In this document: one piece after another, positions 1 through 7,615 of the stretch
Position numbering within the stretch: position 1 is the stretch's first letter
Layout of the letters: the number at the start of each line of letters is the position of its first letter
Source: an uncultured Planktomarina sp.
Lineage (GTDB): Bacteria; Pseudomonadota; Alphaproteobacteria; Rhodobacterales; Rhodobacteraceae
Direction of reading: 5' to 3'
DNA length: 64,000 nt
Assembly (NCBI GenBank): GCA_905182325.1
Contig: CAJJBD010000014.1
Coordinates: 62,001-126,000 of the forward strand
Made by a program: the position numbers and the translations under genes
Notes under the pieces: generated by a model
What the model saw: the letters and a program-made list of their open reading frames with translations, nothing else
Told to the model about the DNA's origin: nothing
Database searches by the model: none

Positions 1-698
1 TCAAATTCCAAGACTTGCGCCACATCTGAAAGTCGGTTTTGTACGACAAACCGCGCCATGGCACCTCGGGCCTTCTTTGCATGAAAGCTGATCATCTTTT
101 CCTTGCCATCTTTAAATTCTAAAAACTGTGGGGTTACCACCTCCAGAGATAACGTCTTCAAATTAACTGATCCAAAATATTCTTGGCTAGCACAGTTGAC
201 CAAAACCTTTGATCCGGTGATCGCCGCCTGTGTATTAAGAGAGTTTGAGATTGAATTGCCCCAATATGCATAAAGTGATCCACCTTTTCTTGTTTTAAGC
301 CGGCTGCCCATTTCCAGACGGTAAGCTTGAATTTCATCAAGCGGTCGCAAAACACCATAAAGTCCTGAAAGTATTCGCAAGTGATTTTGCGCCCAGCGCA
401 TATCATCATCGCTGAGACTTGATGCTTCTAAGCCTTGGTACGTATCACCAGCAAAGGCCAATGCTGCCGGCCGAAGGGCATCAACCTTTGGGGAAACAGC
501 ATAATCACGAAAACGATCCCAATTGAGGCGTGCTAAATTTGGACTGATTGACATAAGTTTTTGCAAGTCCTCAACTGACAGTTTACGAGCCACTTCAACA
601 AGATCCAATGCCTCCTGCTCAAAATCAGGTTGCGTAAGGTCGGCGCGTGCAACGGTCGTCCAGTCTAGCTTTTTAGCTGGTGAAATACATACTAACAT
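1..698 (-). CDS. yaaA: YaaA family peroxide-stress protein (C-terminus cut by window edge)
   Basis: YaaA (DUF328) proteins limit free iron and protect DNA and proteins during hydrogen peroxide stress in E. coli; the family folds like a helix-hairpin-helix DNA-binding protein. Here the start reads MLVCISPAKKLDW, the family's hallmark N-terminus, and an internal block reads YGVLRPLDEIQAYRLEMG, followed by LYAYWGN and VNCASQEYF, all classic YaaA motifs. About 232 codons are present and the frame is still open at base 1, so roughly 25 residues are missing. The ATG at 698 follows a GAGACTCG-like purine stretch. recQ lies 36 bases upstream on the same strand, so the two may be cotranscribed. Identification is secure; the cellular role is by family only. 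Confidence 0.93.
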   Translation of the reverse strand, partial: MLVCISPAKKLDWTTVARADLTQPDFEQEALDLVEVARKLSVEDLQKLMSISPNLARLNWDRFRDYAVSPKVDALRPAALAFAGDTYQGLEASSLSDDDMRWAQNHLRILSGLYGVLRPLDEIQAYRLEMGSRLKTRKGGSLYAYWGNSISNSLNTQAAITGSKVLVNCASQEYFGSVNLKTLSLEVVTPQFLEFKDGKEKMISFHAKKARGAMARFVVQNRLSDVAQVLEF

Positions 699-734
699 CT
701 TCGAGTCTCCCTATTAAGTCCAATTTAGCGTACA

Positions 735-2759
735 TCACAGCGACTGCAAGATTTCTATAAATGCCTTACCAAAGCGCTCAGTTCGGGCATCGTTCATACC
801 AGGAATTTGCCCTAATTTATCAAGGTTTTGGGGCCGTACCTTTGCTATATTTCTTAATGTCGTCCGAGAACACGAAAGAAGTTTCTCAGTTCTTGAATCA
901 CCACGCTCTAATATCCGCTGAGAAATTAACAACTGATCAAAAACTTCAGCCTCTGGCAGTCCCGCTATTTTGCGACGGGTAGGGTGTATCTTATGTTCTT
1001 CACCAGTAACTACAGATAAAAAAGCTTGCCCATAACGTTCTAATTTTTTTGCTCCAACCCCACCCACAGAGGCCATCTCATCTAAACTTTTTGGGCGCTT
1101 TTCAGCCATCTCAATAAGCGTTTTGTCGTTAAAGACAATGTATGCAGGTATTTTTTGTTGCTCTGATAGCGCACGCCTTTTAGCTTTTAACGCGGATAAA
1201 AGTGGGGCGTCTTCGTCTGACACCAAAGACTTAACTGTTGGGCGGCGATTATTAGCAGCTATTATGCTATCCTTGCGAAGCTGTATTTCTGCCGTACCCC
1301 TAAGTAGCGGTCTCGCGTTTTCAGTAAACCGCAGCCCACCATGACGCTCGGGGTCAGGGCGAATCAAATCATAACCCATCATCTGTCGAAATATTGCCTG
1401 CCACTCTGCCTTGCTAGTATCTTTTCCGACACCAAAAGTGGGCAACTCATCATGTGCCCGTTGCCGTACCTTATCTGTCTTATTACCGCGCAAAATGTCT
1501 ATCAGGTGACCCATCCCAAACCACTCACCCGTACGTAAAATAGCTGATAGAGCCATTCTTACCGGTTCTGTTCCATCAAATAACTCAGGCGGATTATCAC
1601 AGAGATCACAATTATTACAGGTCACAACAGTTTCACCAAAATACTTAAGTAGGGTTGCTCGGCGACAAGTTAAGGCCTCGGCTAAACCAAGAAGGGCATT
1701 CAATCGGGCATGATCTGCTATTTTTCTATCAGTGGGGGCTAACCCCTCATCAATCTGTGAGCGACGCAGTCGGATATCATCGGCACCAAAGAGCGTCAAG
1801 GTTTCCGCAGGGGCTCCATCGCGCCCACTTCTTCCAATTTCTTGGTAATATGCCTCAATTGATTTAGGAAGATCCGCGTGGGCAACCCAGCGTATATCAG
1901 GCTTATCAACTCCCATTCCAAAGGCAATTGTGGCAACAACTATTAAACCATCTTCACGCTGAAATCGGGTTTCTACAATACGTCGATCTTCAGCATCCAT
2001 ACCCCCATGATAGTGACACGCCAGGTGACCATTATCACGCAATGCTTGAGACAAAGTCTCAGTTTTTGCCCGTGTGCCACAATAAACAATACCAGGTTGT
2101 CCTTGACGAGCCTGAGCAAAATTTAATATTTGTTTCCGTGGTTGGTCTTTTGCAGAAAACGCCAAATGGAGGTTGGGTCGGTCAAAGCCATGAAGAAAGC
2201 TGGCTGGAGCGACCCCTCCAAACAGTTTTTCAACAATCTCTGCCTGTGTTTCATCGTCTGCGGTAGCCGTAAATGCAGCAAGAGGCACGCCTAGAGACTG
2301 GCGTAAATCTCCAATCCTCAAATAGTCTGGTCTAAAATCATGTCCCCACTGTGAAACACAGTGCGCCTCATCCACAGCAATCATGCTGACGCCAATCCGA
2401 CGCAGCATTCCTAGGGCAGAGCCAGCGGCAAGACGTTCCGGTGCAATGTAAAGGAGCTTGAGGTTACCTCTCTCTAGAGAATCCCACACCAAATCTGTTT
2501 CTTCTGGGGTATTTCCAGATGTGAGCGCTCCTGCATTTACCCCAACCGCTTGCAGTGACCTAACTTGATCCCGCATTAAGGCAATTAGTGGGGAAATAAC
2601 AACTGTGACTCCTTCACGTAGCAATGCTGGCAACTGAAAACAAAGAGATTTACCACCACCAGTAGGCATGATTGCCAGAACATTTTTCCCTTGTGTTACG
2701 GCTTTAACAATATCTTCCTGCCCAGGACGGAAAGAACTGAATCCAAATACATCCCTCAA
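735..2759 (-). CDS. recQ: ATP-dependent DNA helicase RecQ
   Basis: RecQ is a 3'-5' helicase of recombination and stalled-fork repair. The motifs run in order: FRPGQ at residues 11-14, Walker A PTGGGKS at 32-38, DEAH box (VDEAHCVSQWGHDFRP) near 131, the GRSGRDG helicase motif, a four-Cys zinc site (CRRATLL...CNNCDLC) near 365-390, a winged helix, and an HRDC domain (VFNDKTLIEMA). The last 80 residues look like a second HRDC copy, whereas E. coli RecQ has one. The start is a problem: the first possible codon is TTG at 2759, only a few residues before the conserved DVFGF, with no Shine-Dalgarno; an upstream ATT at 2789 would add ten residues. The gene sits 33 bases after yggT in the same reading frame. 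Confidence 0.97.
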   Translation of the reverse strand: MRDVFGFSSFRPGQEDIVKAVTQGKNVLAIMPTGGGKSLCFQLPALLREGVTVVISPLIALMRDQVRSLQAVGVNAGALTSGNTPEETDLVWDSLERGNLKLLYIAPERLAAGSALGMLRRIGVSMIAVDEAHCVSQWGHDFRPDYLRIGDLRQSLGVPLAAFTATADDETQAEIVEKLFGGVAPASFLHGFDRPNLHLAFSAKDQPRKQILNFAQARQGQPGIVYCGTRAKTETLSQALRDNGHLACHYHGGMDAEDRRIVETRFQREDGLIVVATIAFGMGVDKPDIRWVAHADLPKSIEAYYQEIGRSGRDGAPAETLTLFGADDIRLRRSQIDEGLAPTDRKIADHARLNALLGLAEALTCRRATLLKYFGETVVTCNNCDLCDNPPELFDGTEPVRMALSAILRTGEWFGMGHLIDILRGNKTDKVRQRAHDELPTFGVGKDTSKAEWQAIFRQMMGYDLIRPDPERHGGLRFTENARPLLRGTAEIQLRKDSIIAANNRRPTVKSLVSDEDAPLLSALKAKRRALSEQQKIPAYIVFNDKTLIEMAEKRPKSLDEMASVGGVGAKKLERYGQAFLSVVTGEEHKIHPTRRKIAGLPEAEVFDQLLISQRILERGDSRTEKLLSCSRTTLRNIAKVRPQNLDKLGQIPGMNDARTERFGKAFIEILQSL

Positions 2760-2792
2760 AAGGGCGGTGTGAGAAATAACATTTTTAATGGG

Positions 2793-3071
2793 TTAAGCGC
2801 CGTAGTAAACCAGTGTGTATTGCAACGCAGCAATAATTAGCAAAGCCACTAATGGCGCAAGATCAAGTCCACCCATGCTAGGCAAGTACTGCCGTATAGG
2901 CCGATAAATTGGATCTGAAAGCCGATTTAAGCTCTGCCAAATTTGGCCAACTATCTGCTGATGGAGGTTCAACACATTAAAGGCGATCAGCCAACTCATA
3001 ATAAAATGTGCGATAATGAAGAACCATGCGACATTCAAAACCATGTAAGGTATTGCAAATATGGGGGCCAT
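2793..3071 (-). CDS. YggT family integral membrane protein
   Basis: A 92-residue protein with two hydrophobic segments (about residues 8-32 and 73-90) joined by the conserved YggT linker containing LSDPIYRPIRQYLP and GGLDLAPL. YggT proteins occur near cell-division and septum genes in many bacteria and have been linked to ion homeostasis or division, but their biochemical role is not settled. An upstream ATG at 3101 is possible, but the ATG at 3071 has a GAGG seven bases before it and gives the usual family length, so I chose it. recQ follows directly, so the pair is probably one transcript. Confidence 0.9.
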   Translation of the reverse strand: MAPIFAIPYMVLNVAWFFIIAHFIMSWLIAFNVLNLHQQIVGQIWQSLNRLSDPIYRPIRQYLPSMGGLDLAPLVALLIIAALQYTLVYYGA

Positions 3072-3211
3072 TTTAACCTCATTTAATATGTTATTATTCA
3101 TCTAGGCGTTTAGCCTGACCACGGCAAGAGACTTGAGCGACAATTATATAATGAACGCCTTGACGTTAGAAGCCAAAGCAGCAAATTTTGCATAAAATGG
3201 AGTGGCCAAAT

Positions 3212-3754
3212 ATGTATCCCTTTGTTCGCCTAGCGTGGCAATTTTTTTTACACCGAAATGATACCAGCCTAATGGTAGGTGATGTTCACACTAGCTCACA
3301 TTATTGCCTCCCGTGGGATTTAGACGTCTGGATGGAGTTGAACAATGGACGTGCGCTGTCCTTGTATGACATGGGGCGCATTCCAATGGCAAAGCGGTCA
3401 GGACTCATTGCAGCTCTGAAGCGTCGTAGTTGGGGACTATCCGTGGCTGGAAGTAGTGTTCGGTATCGCAAGCGTATTAAGGTGCTAGATAAGATTGAAA
3501 TGCGTAGCGCCGCAATCTGTGCAGATCATCGATTTATGTATTTAGAACAAAGTATGTGGGTGAAAGGCATTTGTGCAGGCCACGCTCTTTACAGAACTGT
3601 GGTGACTGATGGTGATGGGATAGTAGCAACGAGTGACGTACTAGAGGAACTTGGTTTACAGGGATCACTACCATCAATCCCAGACTGGGTTGCTGCTTGG
3701 ATCTACGCCGAGGACCTACGCCCATGGCCCCCAATGCAAATGCCACAAGAATAA
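3212..3754 (+). CDS. Thioesterase family protein (hot-dog fold, 4HBT-like)
   Basis: About 180 residues. The stretch LPWDLDVWMELNNGR followed by YDMGRIPMA is characteristic of acyl-CoA thioesterase-like proteins of the 4HBT_2/THEM6 type, where the Asp in the 'DxDxxxHMNN'-like region is catalytic; here the equivalent region reads DLDVWMELNNG. Substrate unknown, probably a fatty acyl or aryl acyl-CoA. ATGs at 3188, 3197 and 3212 are in frame; 3212 has GGAG ten bases upstream and begins MYPFVRLAWQF, which matches where family members begin. It is followed 57 bases later by an MFS transporter on the same strand. Confidence 0.82.
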   Translation: MYPFVRLAWQFFLHRNDTSLMVGDVHTSSHYCLPWDLDVWMELNNGRALSLYDMGRIPMAKRSGLIAALKRRSWGLSVAGSSVRYRKRIKVLDKIEMRSAAICADHRFMYLEQSMWVKGICAGHALYRTVVTDGDGIVATSDVLEELGLQGSLPSIPDWVAAWIYAEDLRPWPPMQMPQE

Positions 3755-3811
3755 AAACTTGCTTTGAAAACCTGAGTCCCTCAAGCTCCCTAAAATTAGG
3801 GTATAAATAAA

Positions 3812-5194
3812 ATGTCTGATGCCGTTGATGAAAATATTAAACTGAAAAAGCGAGTGCAAGGCTGGATGATGTTCGATTGGGCCACTCAGCCCTTTTATAC
3901 ATTGGGCCTAACATTTATTTTTGGGCCATATTTTGCCAGTGTTGCATCCGATACTTTTTTAAATAGTGGTATGGATGAAGCCACTGCTGACGCTAGTGCT
4001 CAAACAATTTGGTCATGGGGGCAAGCCGTCGCGGGATTGTTTGTCGCAGTATTTGGCATTCTAGCCGGAGCCTATGCAGACAGTACAGGTAGACGGATGC
4101 CCTGGCTTTGGGCCGCCTCAATTATCTTTGTCATCTGTGCGTGGATGCTATGGTTTATGGTACCAGACGGATCAGCAATATGGTCTTCTCTTATTATTTT
4201 TTCAATTGCATTTGTCGCAGCAGAATTCGCACTTGTGTTTACAAACTCAGTTTTACCAAGCCTTGGAGGACGAAAGGAAGTAGGAAAAATATCAGGGAAT
4301 GGAGCAGCATTAGGCTATACTGGAGGTATTCTCAGTCTATTTATAATGTTGTTCTTTTTCTTTGACGATGGTGGCAAAACCTTCATCGGGTTGGAGCCAG
4401 GTTTTGGCCTACTTGATCCAGAAAACCGTGAGGGTACACGTGCTGTGGGTCCACTAATTTCCATATGGTTTATTATATTTATGGTTCCATATTTTATATG
4501 GGTCAAAGAAGATAAGAAACCAAACCAGCAAGGTGGGTTTTCTAAATCCATGAGTGAACTCAAGGCATCCATGCTGGGAATGTTAAAGCGCCCCAGTTTA
4601 TTTTCGTTTATGGGCGCCCAGATGTTTTACCGGGATGCGTTGAACGGCCTTTACGCTTTTGGAGGCGTGTACGCAGTATTAGTTTTAGATTGGGACTTAA
4701 CACAGCTTGGTATATTCGGAATTATTGGAGGTATTTCAGCCGCCCTAGTTACCTGGGTTTCTGGAAAATATGATCGCAAATTAGGTCCAAAACCAGTAAT
4801 ATATTTTCATGTGTGGGTGCTTATCTTTGTATCATTTTGTATAATTGGTATGTCGCGCACTAGTTTCTATGGAATAGTGCTGCCTGTGGGTTCCAACTTA
4901 CCAGATATTATTTTTTACATCTGCGGAGCTGCAATTGGGGGCTCCGGTGGAGGGATATATGCAGCCAGTCGGTCTATGATGGTACGCCACACAAATAAGG
5001 CTCGCCCAACAGAGGCCTTTGGCCTTTTTGCCTTAGCTGGCAAGGCAACAGCATTTTTAGCTCCACTTCTAATTGGTATTTTTACTTATTTACTAAATGA
5101 TGCACGTTTAGGATTTTCTCCAGTTATTGGACTTTTTATCTTAGGGATGTTTTTGTTGCGTTGGGTACATCCTGACGGAGATCAGGCCAATTGA
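3812..5194 (+). CDS. MFS transporter, UMF1 family (Atg22/BtlA-like)
   Basis: A 460-residue membrane protein with about twelve hydrophobic segments. The N-terminus has WMMFDWATQPFYTLGLTFIFGPYF, in which the FDWA..PFYT pattern is diagnostic of the UMF1 (unknown major facilitator, Atg22-like) family, and the MFS loop 2-3 signature reads GAYADSTGRRMPWL. The Atg22 relatives export amino acids from the yeast vacuole, so amino-acid or peptide efflux is a guess here; no substrate can be read from the sequence. The stop codon overlaps the TTG start of mepA (TTGA), indicating translational coupling. Confidence 0.9.
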   Translation: MSDAVDENIKLKKRVQGWMMFDWATQPFYTLGLTFIFGPYFASVASDTFLNSGMDEATADASAQTIWSWGQAVAGLFVAVFGILAGAYADSTGRRMPWLWAASIIFVICAWMLWFMVPDGSAIWSSLIIFSIAFVAAEFALVFTNSVLPSLGGRKEVGKISGNGAALGYTGGILSLFIMLFFFFDDGGKTFIGLEPGFGLLDPENREGTRAVGPLISIWFIIFMVPYFIWVKEDKKPNQQGGFSKSMSELKASMLGMLKRPSLFSFMGAQMFYRDALNGLYAFGGVYAVLVLDWDLTQLGIFGIIGGISAALVTWVSGKYDRKLGPKPVIYFHVWVLIFVSFCIIGMSRTSFYGIVLPVGSNLPDIIFYICGAAIGGSGGGIYAASRSMMVRHTNKARPTEAFGLFALAGKATAFLAPLLIGIFTYLLNDARLGFSPVIGLFILGMFLLRWVHPDGDQAN

Positions 5195-6114
5195 GAAAGT
5201 TATCTATTTCCTGCGCCTTAACGCTATTATTTATAGCCACCGGCTGGCCACCTCTTATGAAGGTGCAAGCAGAAATTATTAGGCCACAGTTTCGTCCAGG
5301 CTCTATAACAAAAGAAATTTTGGCCAAGGCTCTTTTTGGTGCTAAAGAGTTGGGTTCACAGCAGCAATCACAATCCTTTGGGGGGTATGCAAAGGGTTGC
5401 TTGGCTGGTGGTGCGAACTTACAAGAGACTGGGCCAACATGGCAGGCTATGAGACTTTCAAGGAACCGCAACTGGGGCCAACCCTTAACAGTTAGTTATC
5501 TAAAAGAGCTATCAGCAAAAGTTGCGAGTGAGACCAATTGGTCCGGAATTTATGTTGGTGATATCTCACAACCCCGTGGTGGCCCAATGCTTTCAGGCCA
5601 TGCAAGTCATCAAATTGGATTGGACGCAGACATCTGGCTTTTGCCAAAAGGAAAAGAAACACTCAGCCAGAAAGAGCGTGAAACAATTTCGTCTGTTTCA
5701 ATGCGGCGGGCGGGCGGTGCCTACACTAATAAAAACTGGACGACTGATCACGAAACCGTCCTAAAGATCGCCGCTTCAGATCGCCGTGTCGCTCGAATTT
5801 TTTTATTTCCAGGAGCAAAAGTAGCGATGTGCAAATCTGCTACTGGAGACCGGTCTTGGCTCCGAAAAATTCGACCTTGGTACGGGCATCATTATCATTT
5901 TCATGTAAGGTTAAGGTGCCCCATAGAGCAGGTAGGCTGCGTAAATCAAGCTCCCCCACCATCTGGTGATGGGTGTAAAGAAGCTCAAGGGTGGGTCAAT
6001 AAAATATTAAATCCACCACCACCAGACCCTAACTATGTACCACAAAAACCCAAACCACCTCTCAAGCTGTCAAACTTACCAAAGGAGTGTGGAACTGTTT
6101 TATCATCGCAATAA
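5191..6114 (+). CDS. mepA: Penicillin-insensitive murein endopeptidase MepA
   Basis: MepA is a periplasmic zinc metallopeptidase of the LAS group that cuts the D-Ala-meso-DAP cross-links of peptidoglycan. A signal peptide is visible (ISCALTLLFIATGWPP..VQA). The zinc-ligand motifs are SGHASHQIGLDADIW around residue 135 and the C-terminal RPWYGHHYHFHVRL, followed by the conserved Cys pair region (RCP...VGC). The last 40 residues are proline-rich. The start is TTG at 5191, which overlaps the preceding MFS stop as TTGA; no better start exists downstream of the signal peptide. The coupling to an exporter suggests a joint role in wall turnover or peptide handling, which is inference. Confidence 0.95.
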   Translation: MRKLSISCALTLLFIATGWPPLMKVQAEIIRPQFRPGSITKEILAKALFGAKELGSQQQSQSFGGYAKGCLAGGANLQETGPTWQAMRLSRNRNWGQPLTVSYLKELSAKVASETNWSGIYVGDISQPRGGPMLSGHASHQIGLDADIWLLPKGKETLSQKERETISSVSMRRAGGAYTNKNWTTDHETVLKIAASDRRVARIFLFPGAKVAMCKSATGDRSWLRKIRPWYGHHYHFHVRLRCPIEQVGCVNQAPPPSGDGCKEAQGWVNKILNPPPPDPNYVPQKPKPPLKLSNLPKECGTVLSSQ

Positions 6115-6266
6115 AACTAAGGGACAATTCAAAAAAACATTTCTTTAGCAAATATGTTTAAATCATCGCCTTTTTGTTTATATTTAAAAAACACCTTCGA
6201 ACCATATTTTTTGGATATCTATTGCATTAGTGGGATCATTTTCGTAGATCGGCTTCTCAAACCTGA

Positions 6267-6297
6267 CCAAGTCGCCGCGACCTTGGCTAAAAAACGG
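6267..6297 (+). promoter_or_regulatory. Probable preQ1-I riboswitch upstream of yhhQ
   Basis: The sequence folds as an H-type pseudoknot of the preQ1-I pattern: P1 is CCAAG (6267-6271) with CTTGG (6282-6286); the ten-base loop contains CCG (6275-6277), which pairs with CGG (6295-6297) after an A-rich tail CTAAAAAA (6287-6294). Sizes of loops and the A-rich L3 match the B. subtilis queC aptamer. The P2 strand CGG overlaps the only ribosome-binding sequence (GGAAA, 6296-6300) eight bases before the yhhQ ATG, which suggests ligand-dependent block of translation. The downstream gene is a queuosine-precursor transporter, the expected target. Found by eye, not by covariance search. Confidence 0.68.
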
Positions 6298-6307
6298 AAA
6301 TTAAAAC

Positions 6308-6952
6308 ATGAAAAGTATATATCTTCCTGGCATCCTTGCCATGGCTATCATTGTGGTGGCATCAAACATCTTAGTCCAATTTCTTCTTGGGGATTGGCTA
6401 ACTTGGGGTGCATTTACTTACCCGATAGCATTTTTAATTACAGACATTATGAACCGTGTTTACGGCGCATCCGCCGCTCGGCGTATAGTTTTAACTGGGT
6501 TTCTAGTTGGCGTAATCTGCTCACTGATCGGCACACAGGTCATACTTCAGGGTGATGGCTATACCTTCCCTGCCGTAACACTGCGTGTTGCTGTGGGCTC
6601 AGGTTCGGCGTTTCTTGTGGCCCAAATGCTGGACGTCCAAATCTTTGATCGACTGCGTGCTGGAGCGTGGTGGCGTGCACCACTAACCTCTACTTTGGTC
6701 GGAAGCGCATTAGACACGTTAATATTTTTCAGTATTTCATTCTCAACTGCATTTAATTGGCTAGATGCTAAAAATACACCTGACTGGGCTCAGGGTCTAG
6801 TTCCATTGATCGGCACTGGTCCAGAATTACCACTTTGGGCCTCACTTGCGGTAGCAGATTGGTTGGTAAAGCTAACGCTTGCGTTAGTGGCACTCGTACC
6901 TTTCCGAATTTTGGCACAATATCTTGGGAGTAGACCAGTAAAAATTCATTGA
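6308..6952 (+). CDS. yhhQ: Queuosine precursor transporter, VUT/YhhQ family
   Basis: A 214-residue inner-membrane protein with about six hydrophobic helices. YhhQ (DUF165, vitamin uptake transporter family) imports preQ0/preQ1 for tRNA queuosine synthesis. Family features visible are NxLVQF near the start, the TYPIAFLITDIMNRVYG segment (PxxFLxxDxxNxxYG pattern), VGSGSAFLVAQMLDVQIFDRLR and the final VxKPxxALVALxPF-like helix (LVKLTLALVALVPF). The putative preQ1-I riboswitch directly before its start supports the substrate. A different reading frame over 6154-6555 is open but is not credible as a gene. Confidence 0.93.
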   Translation: MKSIYLPGILAMAIIVVASNILVQFLLGDWLTWGAFTYPIAFLITDIMNRVYGASAARRIVLTGFLVGVICSLIGTQVILQGDGYTFPAVTLRVAVGSGSAFLVAQMLDVQIFDRLRAGAWWRAPLTSTLVGSALDTLIFFSISFSTAFNWLDAKNTPDWAQGLVPLIGTGPELPLWASLAVADWLVKLTLALVALVPFRILAQYLGSRPVKIH

Positions 6953-6960
6953 CTTTGCAG

Positions 6961-6984
6961 ATACCTCTGACAAAGTGGAGGTAT
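6961..6984 (+). other. Hairpin between yhhQ and the arfB leader
   Basis: Perfect 7-bp inverted repeat ATACCTC (6961-6967) / GAGGTAT (6978-6984) with a ten-base loop, nine bases after the yhhQ stop. There is no U-tract after it, so it is not a classical terminator; it may stabilise the 3' end of yhhQ mRNA or be the 5' part of the arfB leader. Confidence 0.45.
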
Positions 6985-7012
6985 ATTTAAACAGCTGAAA
7001 GGAGGTGATCCA

Positions 7013-7069
7013 GTGTCAAGAAAGGTATTGGAGAATGGTGTCGTAACAGGTTTGGGGGGTATCCTCTAA
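7013..7069 (+). CDS. Candidate 18-codon leader micro-ORF before arfB
   Basis: GTG at 7013 opens an 18-residue frame (VSRKVLENG then VVTGLGGIL) ending in TAA at 7067. It is too short to judge by composition, but its Shine-Dalgarno is extraordinary: AAAGGAGGTGATCCAG at 6998-7013 is complementary to the last 16 bases of a typical alphaproteobacterial 16S rRNA, with AGGAGG seven bases before GTG. The frame ends about 75 bases before an intrinsic terminator that precedes arfB. This is the layout of a leader peptide whose translation could set attenuator folding. Translation is inferred, not shown; the region could instead be a non-coding regulatory RNA. Confidence 0.5.
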   Translation: MSRKVLENGVVTGLGGIL

Positions 7070-7142
7070 GGTAACCCTTGGTGAAACACCACCAAATTTG
7101 GGCGCCGGTGTCCTAAACGACCCAGCCTCCGCAAAACTTTCG

Positions 7143-7172
7143 AAGGGCTGTCTAATGTAGATGGCCCTTTTT
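7143..7172 (+). terminator. Intrinsic terminator / attenuator before arfB
   Basis: AAGGGC (7143-7148) pairs with GCCCTT (7164-7169); inside, TCTA pairs with TAGA, and five T follow (7168-7172). Only 20 bases separate it from the arfB ATG, leaving no room for a promoter, so arfB must be transcribed through it. A competing pairing CAGCC (7123-7127) with GGCTG (7146-7150) would remove the 5' arm and could act as antiterminator. Confidence 0.72.
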
Positions 7173-7192
7173 GTTTGTGGCAGAGAGAAAAA

Positions 7193-7615
7193 ATGTTGCA
7201 GATTAACAGTGAAATAACGATCCAAGATTGGGAGCTGACCGAAAGCTTTACCCGCGCACAGGGGCCTGGGGGGCAAAACGTCAATAAAGTTTCTACAGCG
7301 GTGGAACTGCGATTTGAAGCAGCTCAGAGCCCAAACTTATCCGCTTATGTTAAGACACGTCTTCGAAAACTAGCTGGACGGAGATGGACCCTGGAAGGAG
7401 CAATAATATTAAGGGTGGAAGAAACACGCTCTCAAGCTCGAAACCGTGAAATCGCACGTAACCGACTTAAAGCGTTGATACTAGAATCATCAATCAAACC
7501 TAAACGCCGGATCCCAACGCGTCCAACATTTGGATCTCAAAAACGCAGGTTGGCAACAAAAATACAACGTGGGACAGTTAAGTCTCTCCGAGGAAAGATA
7601 AAAGATGACGAATAA
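7193..7615 (+). CDS. arfB: Alternative ribosome-rescue factor ArfB (peptidyl-tRNA hydrolase, YaeJ/ICT1-like)
   Basis: ArfB enters ribosomes stalled without a stop codon and hydrolyses the peptidyl-tRNA. The 140-residue protein has the release-factor motif GPGGQNVNKVST with GGQ at residues 26-28, and a basic C-terminal tail (KPKRRIPTRPTFGSQKRRLA) that in the family inserts into the mRNA channel. Starts at TTG 7175 and ATG 7193 are in frame; ATG 7193 follows AGAGAG and gives the standard family N-terminus. The preceding leader with micro-ORF and terminator suggests regulated expression. The 3' end overlaps the next gene by 11 bases. Confidence 0.95.
   Translation: MLQINSEITIQDWELTESFTRAQGPGGQNVNKVSTAVELRFEAAQSPNLSAYVKTRLRKLAGRRWTLEGAIILRVEETRSQARNREIARNRLKALILESSIKPKRRIPTRPTFGSQKRRLATKIQRGTVKSLRGKIKDDE

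Noticed and set aside
6154-6555. 133-codon open frame overlapping the riboswitch and yhhQ
   Set aside because: Its translation is cysteine- and histidine-rich without family resemblance, and the yhhQ frame is clearly coding.
7040-7076. 16S-like segments as a fragment of an rRNA gene
   Set aside because: The matches are two 9-base pieces separated by unrelated sequence, with the 3'-end match in antisense; no longer rRNA homology exists.
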